DNA of 10,425 nt from Actinomycetes bacterium (GTDB lineage: Bacteria > Actinomycetota > Actinomycetes > Propionibacteriales > Nocardioidaceae): assembly GCA_023417775.1 (NCBI GenBank), contig JAEZEJ010000099.1, positions 1-10,425 on the forward strand. Reading direction: 5' to 3'. Below are positions 5,507-10,425 of the stretch, piece by piece (position 1 is the stretch's first letter; each line of letters begins with the position of its first letter). The position numbers and the translations under genes were made by a program. Under the pieces are notes generated by a model. That model was not told the origin of the DNA. It was given only the letters and a program-made list of their open reading frames with translations, and did no database searches.

Positions 5507-6238
5507 GTGACTGCCTTGCGCACGCTCGTGGTCGACGACGAGCAGCCGGTGCTCGACGAGCTCGTCTGGCTCCTGGAGCGCGATGACCGCATCGCCGACC
5601 CGATCGCCACGGCGCACTCGGGCACCGAGGCGCTGCGCCGGCTCGAACGCGGAGACATCGACCTCGTCTTCCTCGACATCGCGATGCCCGGACTGAGCGG
5701 TATCGAGATCGCCCGGCTGCTCGGCCGGTTCACCCAGGCCCCGCAGATCATCTTCGTCACCGCACATGACGCGCACGCGGTCGAGGCCTTCGAACTCGAT
5801 GCGGTCGACTACCTGCTCAAGCCGCTGCGTGAGGAACGGCTCCGCGAGAGCATCCGCCGCGCGGCGGCCGAGCGCGACGCCGGACACGATGCCGACGACA
5901 CCATCGCCGTCGAGCTCGCCGGCGTCACCCGCTTCGTGTCCCGATCGCACGTCACCTACGCCGAGGCGCAGGGCGACTATGTGCGGCTGCACCTGCTCGA
6001 CGGCACGAGTCACCTCATCCGGGCCTCGCTGACCGCGCTCGCCGATGAATGGGAGGGTGCGGGCTTCCGTCGCGTGCATCGCAGCATCGTGGTCAACCGG
6101 GCCCATCTCGTCGAAGCACGCACGCAGAGCGGCGGCGCCACCCTGGTGCTGCCCTCGGGCGACGGGACGACCCAGGTGCCCGTGTCCCGCCGCCACCTGC
6201 GCGACCTGCGCGAACTCATCGGCGAGTTCAGCCCATGA
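5507..6238 (+). CDS. LytTR-family response regulator (LytR/AlgR type)
   Basis: A 243-residue two-domain regulator. The receiver domain (about 4-120) has the acidic pair Asp10-Asp11, phosphoacceptor Asp57 in VFLDIAMPG, Thr85 and Lys105 in DYLLKP, all intact. The C-terminal LytTR DNA-binding domain (about 132-240) shows YAEAQGDYVRLHL, then FRRVHRSIVVNRAHL, both typical. It should be phosphorylated by a LytS-type histidine kinase and bind direct-repeat DNA, but no kinase gene lies in the window. It is followed at 30 bases by a DUF485/symporter pair, which it likely controls; LytS/LytR-type pairs that respond to external pyruvate or acetate and drive transporters are known in other bacteria. GTG 5507 is preferred because it sits just after a TANNNT hexamer; an in-frame GTG at 5489 would add six residues. 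Confidence 0.92.
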   Translation: MTALRTLVVDDEQPVLDELVWLLERDDRIADPIATAHSGTEALRRLERGDIDLVFLDIAMPGLSGIEIARLLGRFTQAPQIIFVTAHDAHAVEAFELDAVDYLLKPLREERLRESIRRAAAERDAGHDADDTIAVELAGVTRFVSRSHVTYAEAQGDYVRLHLLDGTSHLIRASLTALADEWEGAGFRRVHRSIVVNRAHLVEARTQSGGATLVLPSGDGTTQVPVSRRHLRDLRELIGEFSP

Positions 6239-6268
6239 GCCCTCGCCGGGCCTGTGGGGAGTGAGCGG

Positions 6269-6655
6269 ATGAGCGAACCCCGGAGGGAGCGCATCACCAG
6301 TCCGCTGACGAGCGCCCGGACCCATGTGCCGCGCAGCGTCCGTCAGGAGATCGACGAGTCGACCGGAGTCGGCCAGGTCTATGTCCGCAGCCTCGTGCGC
6401 TCACAGCTGCGCGCGGCCCTGACCGTGGTGGCGACCGTGGCGCTGACCATCGGCGTCCTCCCGCTGGTCTTCCTGGTATTCGGCGACCTCTCCCGCACCA
6501 CCATCGCGGGCATCGGACTGCCCTGGATCGTGCTCGGGGTCGCCGTCTACCCGGCTCTCCTCGTCCTCGGCTGGCTCTACGTCCGCTTCGCCGAGCGGGC
6601 GGAGCTCGACTTCGCCGCCCTCGTGGAGACCTCCGGCCACGAGGAGGAGACGTGA
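6269..6655 (+). CDS. DUF485 membrane protein paired with the first symporter
   Basis: A 128-residue protein with a charged N-terminus (1-45) and two membrane segments (about 50-71 and 84-106), ending in the family-like LGWLYVRFAERAELDF (99-114). DUF485 proteins (YjcH type) are almost always encoded just upstream of acetate/solute:sodium symporters; their exact role is not established and an accessory or stabilising role is presumed. The ATG start at 6269 has GGGGAG seven bases upstream and is preferred over the in-frame GTG 6254. The stop overlaps the start of the next gene by four bases, which implies translational coupling. It shares only the general plan with the second DUF485 protein at 8348, so the two are old paralogues or of different origin. 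Confidence 0.85.
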   Translation: MSEPRRERITSPLTSARTHVPRSVRQEIDESTGVGQVYVRSLVRSQLRAALTVVATVALTIGVLPLVFLVFGDLSRTTIAGIGLPWIVLGVAVYPALLVLGWLYVRFAERAELDFAALVETSGHEEET

Positions 6656-8151
6656 GCTCGGGGGCGGCCGTCGCGGCGATCTTCGTGGTCACCGTCGCGA
6701 CGGTGACGATCGGGGCCCTCGGTCTGCGGATCAGCCGCACGACGAGCGACTTCTATGTCGCCTCGCGATCCGTGTCACCGGGTCTGAATAGCTCGGCCAT
6801 CAGCGGCGAGTATCTGTCCGCGGCGTCCTTCCTCGGCATCGCCGGACTGGTGCTGACCTTCGGTGCGGACATGCTCTGGTATCCGATCGGCTGGACGACC
6901 GGCTACCTGCTGCTGCTCGTGTTCGTCGCCGCACCCTTGCGCCGCTCGGGGGCCTACACGATCCCGGACTTCGCCCAGCTGCGACTCGGATCGAGCGGGG
7001 TACGCCTCACCTCGACCTGGCTCGTCGTGGGCGTCGGCTGGCTCTATCTGATGCCGCAGTTCCAGGGGGCGGGACTGACGGTGCAGGCGACCACCGGCGC
7101 ACCTCCCTGGGTGGGCACGGCGCTGGTCGCCGCCGTCGTCGTCGTGAACGTGGTCTCCGGCGGCATGCGCAGCATCACCTTCGTGCAGGCCTTCCAGTAC
7201 TGGCTGAAGCTGACCGCCCTGCTGGTCCCCGCGATGGTGCTGCTCGCGGTCTGGGCCGGCGACGGCGCGCCCCGCGTGCCCGACAGCGGCACCTGGTCGG
7301 TGCCACTCGCCTCCGGCGGCGGCGAGGGCCTCTACGTGACCTACTCCCTCATCCTGGCCACGTTCCTCGGCACCATGGGACTGCCCCACGTCGTCGTTCG
7401 CTTCTACACCAACCCCGACGGCCGGGCCGCCCGGCGCACGACGCTGGTCGTGCTGGCGCTGCTCGGTGTCTTCTACCTGCTGCCCCCGGTGTACGGCGCC
7501 CTCGGCCGGATCTACGCCCCCGGCCTGGCCGAGCCCGGGAGGTCCGACGCCCTCGTCCTGGAGCTGCCGCGGATCATGGTCGACGGGGCGCTCGGGGAGC
7601 TGCTGACCGGTCTGGTGACCGCCGGGGCGTTCGCGGCGTTCCTCTCGACGTCGTCGGGGCTGTCGATCGCGGTCGCCGGCGTGATCAGCCAGGACGTCTT
7701 CGGCCGCACCTGGTCACGGCTCGGCGGCGTCGCGGCGTTCCGCCTCGGGGCGGTGCTCGCGGTGACGGTGCCCTGCCTGGTCGCCCTGGCCGCCCCCAAC
7801 CTGGGCGTCGCGCGGGCGGTGGGGCTGGCCTTCGCGATGGCCGCTGCGACGTTCTGCCCCCTGCTCCTGCTGGGGATCTGGTGGCGCCGGCTCACCGACG
7901 CCGGCGCGATCGCGGGGCTGCTCGTCGGCGGGGGCGGGGCGGTCGTCGCGATCGGCTGGACCCTCGCGACCTCGCAGCCCGACGGCTGGGCGGACACCCT
8001 CATGGGCCAGCCGGCCGCCTGGACCGTGCCCCTCGCCCTGGCCACGATGGTCGTCGTCTCCCTCCTCACCCCGTCGCGGGTGCCGCGGGGCGCGGGCCGC
8101 TTCCTCGTGCGCCTGCACACGCCGGAGACCCTGGAGCTGGACCGGGGCTGA
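6652..8151 (+). CDS. Sodium:solute symporter (SSS family), ActP-like
   Basis: A 499-residue polytopic membrane protein with roughly 12-13 hydrophobic segments. SSS-family hallmarks are GEYLSAASFLGIAG (52-65), which lies in the sodium-site helix region, WYPIGW nearby, SGGMRSITFVQAFQ, and LGTMGLPHVVVRFYT ending at residue 253. It is closest in look to cation/acetate symporters, so uptake of a short monocarboxylate (acetate, propionate or pyruvate) is likely, but the substrate cannot be read from the sequence. Compared with the second symporter it has a shorter loop before LGTMGLPH and a shorter C-terminal region. GTG 6652 overlaps the DUF485 stop (GTGA) behind GAGGAGGAG. It is probably cotranscribed with the response regulator and DUF485 genes. 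Confidence 0.92.
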   Translation: MSSGAAVAAIFVVTVATVTIGALGLRISRTTSDFYVASRSVSPGLNSSAISGEYLSAASFLGIAGLVLTFGADMLWYPIGWTTGYLLLLVFVAAPLRRSGAYTIPDFAQLRLGSSGVRLTSTWLVVGVGWLYLMPQFQGAGLTVQATTGAPPWVGTALVAAVVVVNVVSGGMRSITFVQAFQYWLKLTALLVPAMVLLAVWAGDGAPRVPDSGTWSVPLASGGGEGLYVTYSLILATFLGTMGLPHVVVRFYTNPDGRAARRTTLVVLALLGVFYLLPPVYGALGRIYAPGLAEPGRSDALVLELPRIMVDGALGELLTGLVTAGAFAAFLSTSSGLSIAVAGVISQDVFGRTWSRLGGVAAFRLGAVLAVTVPCLVALAAPNLGVARAVGLAFAMAAATFCPLLLLGIWWRRLTDAGAIAGLLVGGGGAVVAIGWTLATSQPDGWADTLMGQPAAWTVPLALATMVVVSLLTPSRVPRGAGRFLVRLHTPETLELDRG

Positions 8152-8195
8152 CCCCGGGGCCGGCCGCAGGGCCCGCAGGGCGGACGGCGGGTGAC

Positions 8196-8215
8196 CGCGA
8201 CGACCGCTCGTCGCG
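8196..8215 (+). terminator. Hairpin terminator after the first symporter
   Basis: CGCGACGA (8196-8203) and TCGTCGCG (8208-8215) form a perfect eight-base stem with a four-base loop, 44 bases after the symporter stop. A second weak hairpin spans the stop codon itself (CCGGGG 8142-8147 with CCCCGG 8152-8157). Neither is followed by a T-run. Confidence 0.5.
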
Positions 8216-8241
8216 CCAGACCGACCGCTCACCGACGCCGT

Positions 8242-8262
8242 GGTCCCGTTCGGCGCGGGACC
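8242..8262. other. Second intergenic hairpin
   Basis: GGTCCCG (8242-8248) pairs with CGGGACC (8256-8262) across a seven-base loop. It may be part of a tandem terminator with the hairpin at 8196-8215, or a chance GC-rich stem. Confidence 0.35.
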
Positions 8263-8298
8263 GGCTCGCGGACCTCGCCCACCCCGGGCCCGGCTTCC

Positions 8299-8304
8299 TA
8301 CGGT
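8299..8304 (+). promoter_or_regulatory. Possible -10 element of the second DUF485/symporter operon
   Basis: TACGGT fits TANNNT and would start transcription near 8311, leaving a leader of about 37 bases with a GAGG ribosome binding site (8338-8341). The -35 is not recognisable. It overlaps the left edge of the CRP/GlxR-type site. Confidence 0.3.
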
Positions 8305-8317
8305 GACGGCGATCACA
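8302..8317. promoter_or_regulatory. CRP/GlxR-type site upstream of the second DUF485/symporter operon
   Basis: GGTGA-CGGCGA-TCACA matches TGTGA-N6-TCACA at 9 of 10 half-site bases; the first base is G. It lies 30 bases before the GTG start of the DUF485 gene, in promoter position. Carboxylate uptake under cAMP-receptor control is well known for corynebacterial and mycobacterial carbon metabolism, which makes the placement plausible. Confidence 0.6.
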
Positions 8318-8347
8318 TCCGCACGCCCGCACGAGACGAGGTGTCCA

Positions 8348-8746
8348 GTGACGAATGTCCAGAGGGAGCCCCACCAGCAGCCTCCCGAACAGCCCCCCGG
8401 CCAGCCTCATGACCAAGCGGCTCGTCACGACCCGGCCTACGACCGGCTGCACGAGGAGCCGGACTTCACCCACCTGCGCACGCTCTACCGCTCGTTCGTC
8501 TTCCCCGCCACGGTCGCGTTCCTGACGTGGTACCTGCTCTACGTCGTGATGAGCATGTGGGCGCAGGACTTCATGAGCAAGGAGATCGTCGACAACATCA
8601 ACGTGGCGCTGGTCTTCGGCCTGCTCCAGTTCGTCACGACGTTCCTGCTCGCGTGGATGTACAGCCGCTACTCGACCGCGCGGCTCGACCCGCTGGCCCG
8701 CAAGCTCGACGAGCAGTTCCTCGACCTGACCCGGAAGGACCGCTGA
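8348..8746 (+). CDS. DUF485 membrane protein paired with the second symporter
   Basis: A 132-residue protein. The first ~30 residues are rich in Pro, Gln and His and probably disordered. Then comes the DUF485 core: FTHLRTLYRSFVFPATVAFL (40-59), two membrane segments (about 52-70 and 86-104), and YSRYSTARLDPLARKL (105-120), the usual family ending. This is the canonical actinobacterial DUF485 type, as found upstream of the corynebacterial monocarboxylate carrier MctC. GTG 8348 is chosen for the GAGG six bases upstream and the normal family length; an in-frame start much further upstream would cross the CRP-type site. The stop is one base before the symporter start, so translation is likely coupled. 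A 19-bp segment of its 5' end recurs after the symporter gene. Confidence 0.88.
   Translation: MTNVQREPHQQPPEQPPGQPHDQAARHDPAYDRLHEEPDFTHLRTLYRSFVFPATVAFLTWYLLYVVMSMWAQDFMSKEIVDNINVALVFGLLQFVTTFLLAWMYSRYSTARLDPLARKLDEQFLDLTRKDR
8410..8428 (+). repeat. 19-bp direct repeat, copy 1 (inside the second DUF485 gene)
   Basis: TGACCAAGCGGCTCGTCAC occurs here, within codons 21-27 of the DUF485 gene, and again at 10380-10398, where it begins with the stop codon of the second symporter. The copies are in the same orientation, about 1.97 kb apart, and enclose most of the DUF485/symporter unit. Confidence 0.9.
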
Positions 8747-8747
8747 C

Positions 8748-10382
8748 GTGGACGGCGACCAGGCACTCACCACCACCCTCTTCCTCCTCGTCGTCCTCCT
8801 GACGGTCGGCATCACCTTCTGGGCGAGCCGGCAGACCAAGGGCGCAGCGGACTTCTACGCCGGCGGCCGCGGCTTCTCCGGTGTCCAGAACGGCCTGGCG
8901 ATCGGCGGCGACTACATGTCGGCGGCGTCGTTCCTCGGCATCTCCGGCGCGATCGCCCTGAGCGGGTACGACGGCTTCCTCTACTCGATCGGCTTCCTGG
9001 TCGCCTGGCTCGTGGCGCTGCTGCTCGTCGCGGAGATGCTGCGCAACTCGGGCCGCTACACGATGGCCGACCAGCTGGCCTTCCGGATGAAGCAGCGCCC
9101 CGTCCGTACGGCTGCCGCCACCTCGACCGTCGTCGTCTCGATCTTCTACCTGCTGGCCCAGATGGTCGGCGCGGGTGCGCTCGTGGCCCTGCTGCTGGGC
9201 GTCGAGGGAGACGCGGCCAAGAACATCACGATCTTCGTCGTCGGGGCGCTGATGATCTTCTACGTCACCGTCGGCGGCATGAAGGGCACCACCTGGGTGC
9301 AGATCGTCAAGGCGGTCCTGCTCATGGGCGGCTCGGCGCTGATCGTGGTGCTGGTGCTCGCCAAGTTCGGCTTCAACCTCTCCGACCTGCTCGGCACCGC
9401 CGCCTCCAACAGCGGCAAGGGCCAGGCGTTCTTGGAGCCCGGCCTGAAGTACGGCGTCTCCACGACGAGCAAGATCGACTTCCTCAGCCTCGGCATCGCC
9501 CTGGTGCTCGGCACCGCGGGTCTGCCGCACATCCTGATCCGCTTCTACACCGTGCCGACCTCGCGCGACGCCCGGAAGTCGGTGCTGTGGGCGATCGGCC
9601 TGATCGGCGTCTTCTACCTCTTCACGCTGGTCCTCGGCTTCGGTGCGGCCGCGCTGCTGTCCTCCGACAAGTACGCCGAGGTCGCGGCCTCCGGCGGCAA
9701 CCTGGCCTCGCCACTGCTGGCCGAGGCGGTCGGCGGCGGCGACGGGTCGACGGGCGGTGCAGTGTTGCTCGCGCTGATCTCCGCGGTCGCGTTCGCGACG
9801 ATCCTCGCCGTGGTCGCGGGCCTGACGCTGGCCTCCTCGGTCAGCGTGGCCCACGACCTCTACAACAGCGTCGGCAAGCGCGGCACCGCCACGGAGGCGC
9901 AGGAGCTCAAGGTCACCCGGATCGCGGCCTGCGTGATCGGCCTGATCGCGATCCTGCTGGCCATCCCCGCGCAGCGGCTCAACATCGCCTTCCTCGTGGC
10001 GCTGGCCTTCGCGATCGCGGCGTCGGCCAACCTGCCCTCGATCGTCTACAACATGTTCTGGAAGCGCTTCAACACCCGGGGCGCGGTCTGGAGCATCTAC
10101 GGCGGCCTGATCTCCGCGGTCGGCCTGGTGGTCTTCTCGCCGATCATGTCCGGCAAGGGCCTCGACCCGACCACCGGCAAGAACCTGTCCCTGCTGCCCA
10201 CGAGCATCGACATCTCGTGGTTCCCCCTGGAGAACCCCGGCATCGTCTCCATCCCGCTGGGCTTCTTCCTCGGCTGGCTGGGCACGGTGACGTCGAAGGA
10301 GCCGTCGGCCGAGGAGCGCTACACCGAGCTCGAGGTCCGCGCGCTCACCGGCGCGGGCGCCGAGCAGGCCGGCCAGCACTGA
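8748..10382 (+). CDS. Cation/monocarboxylate symporter (SSS family, ActP/MctC-like)
   Basis: A 544-residue polytopic membrane protein with about 13 membrane segments. SSS hallmarks: ADFYAGGRGFSGVQNGLAIG (34-53), GDYMSAASFLGISG (54-67), VGGMKGTTWVQIVKA, LGTAGLPHILIRFYTVP (through about 270) and a late helix pair LVALAFAIAASANLPSI. Length and motifs match acetate permease ActP and the corynebacterial pyruvate/acetate/propionate carrier MctC. It is expected to import a short monocarboxylate with sodium or protons; which one is not decided by sequence. GTG 8748 has AAGGA eight bases upstream and starts one base after the DUF485 stop. Asp and Tyr codons are all GAC and TAC as far as I read them, unlike guaB1, which uses GAT often. 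The stop codon starts the second copy of the 19-bp repeat, and a hairpin follows. Confidence 0.94.
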   Translation: MDGDQALTTTLFLLVVLLTVGITFWASRQTKGAADFYAGGRGFSGVQNGLAIGGDYMSAASFLGISGAIALSGYDGFLYSIGFLVAWLVALLLVAEMLRNSGRYTMADQLAFRMKQRPVRTAAATSTVVVSIFYLLAQMVGAGALVALLLGVEGDAAKNITIFVVGALMIFYVTVGGMKGTTWVQIVKAVLLMGGSALIVVLVLAKFGFNLSDLLGTAASNSGKGQAFLEPGLKYGVSTTSKIDFLSLGIALVLGTAGLPHILIRFYTVPTSRDARKSVLWAIGLIGVFYLFTLVLGFGAAALLSSDKYAEVAASGGNLASPLLAEAVGGGDGSTGGAVLLALISAVAFATILAVVAGLTLASSVSVAHDLYNSVGKRGTATEAQELKVTRIAACVIGLIAILLAIPAQRLNIAFLVALAFAIAASANLPSIVYNMFWKRFNTRGAVWSIYGGLISAVGLVVFSPIMSGKGLDPTTGKNLSLLPTSIDISWFPLENPGIVSIPLGFFLGWLGTVTSKEPSAEERYTELEVRALTGAGAEQAGQH

Positions 10383-10398
10383 CCAAGCGGCTCGTCAC
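10380..10398 (+). repeat. 19-bp direct repeat, copy 2 (at the end of the second symporter gene)
   Basis: Exact copy of 8410-8428, starting with the TGA stop of the symporter gene. It lies immediately before the terminal hairpin. Confidence 0.9.
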
Positions 10399-10404
10399 CT
10401 GACG

Positions 10405-10425
10405 GCGCCCGGTCACCCCGGGCGC
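10405..10425 (+). terminator. Terminator hairpin after the second symporter (at window edge)
   Basis: GCGCCCGG (10405-10412) pairs perfectly with CCGGGCGC (10418-10425) around the loop TCACC, 22 bases after the symporter stop. The window ends at the last stem base, so a following T-run cannot be judged. Confidence 0.7.

Noticed and set aside
5360..6325. Minus-strand open frame opposite the response regulator
   Set aside because: No recognisable domain; it spans several plus-strand genes and gaps, and the plus-strand receiver and LytTR motifs are complete.
8634..10379. 581-codon minus-strand open frame opposite the second symporter
   Set aside because: The translation is a low-complexity Arg/Asp/Gly/Glu-rich string typical of the antisense frame of a high-GC membrane gene; the plus-strand symporter is unambiguous.
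1..10425. CRISPR array, tRNA/rRNA genes, prophage or classical insertion sequence
   Set aside because: No regularly spaced repeats, cloverleaf or rRNA signatures, transposase or phage proteins were seen on either strand.

Overview
The window is high-GC DNA (my impression is about 70% or a little less, not computed). Gene content, many GTG starts and probable leaderless promoters (a TANNNT hexamer six or seven bases before the start codon) point to an actinobacterium. A CBS-containing GuaB1, a bioY-bioM-bioN transporter set and paired TGAAC-N3-GTTCA operators next to a TetR gene fit the Mycobacteriales (relatives of Mycobacterium, Gordonia, Tsukamurella, Corynebacterium). I cannot fix the genus.

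Layout. (1) 106-1563, guaB1, a GMP reductase of purine salvage, probably leaderless. (2) 1564-2851, an island holding one minus-strand gene for a protein with an AbiEi-like N-terminus and a C-terminal PD-(D/E)XK (DUF559/Vsr-like) nuclease signature. It is bracketed by 52-53 bp near-identical inverted repeats (1621-1672 and 2799-2851). (3) 2843-5405, a biotin-uptake locus: a TetR repressor (minus; BioQ-like by context) diverges from bioY-bioM-bioN (ECF transporter S, A and T components). Two palindromic operators lie in the shared promoter, and a perfect 24-bp inverted repeat sits between bioM and bioN, its right arm overlapping the bioN ribosome binding site. (4) 5507-8151, a LytTR response regulator without a kinase in the window, followed by a DUF485 membrane protein and a sodium:solute symporter whose starts are tightly coupled. 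(5) 8348-10382, a second DUF485/symporter pair, closer to ActP/MctC-type acetate/pyruvate carriers, ended by a hairpin at the window edge.

How the parts may work together. The TetR protein is inferred to shut off biotin import when biotin is plentiful. The response regulator probably controls one or both monocarboxylate symporters. A near-consensus CRP/GlxR-type site (TGTGA-N6-TCACA, one mismatch each) lies over the promoter region of the response regulator and another ahead of the second DUF485 gene, suggesting that cAMP-dependent carbon control touches both modules.

No tRNA, rRNA, CRISPR array, transposase or phage gene was seen. The most unusual features are the inverted-repeat-bounded nuclease gene, the 80-bp palindromic element in the biotin operon, and a 19-bp exact direct repeat with one copy near the 5' end of the second DUF485 gene and the other starting at the stop codon of the second symporter.
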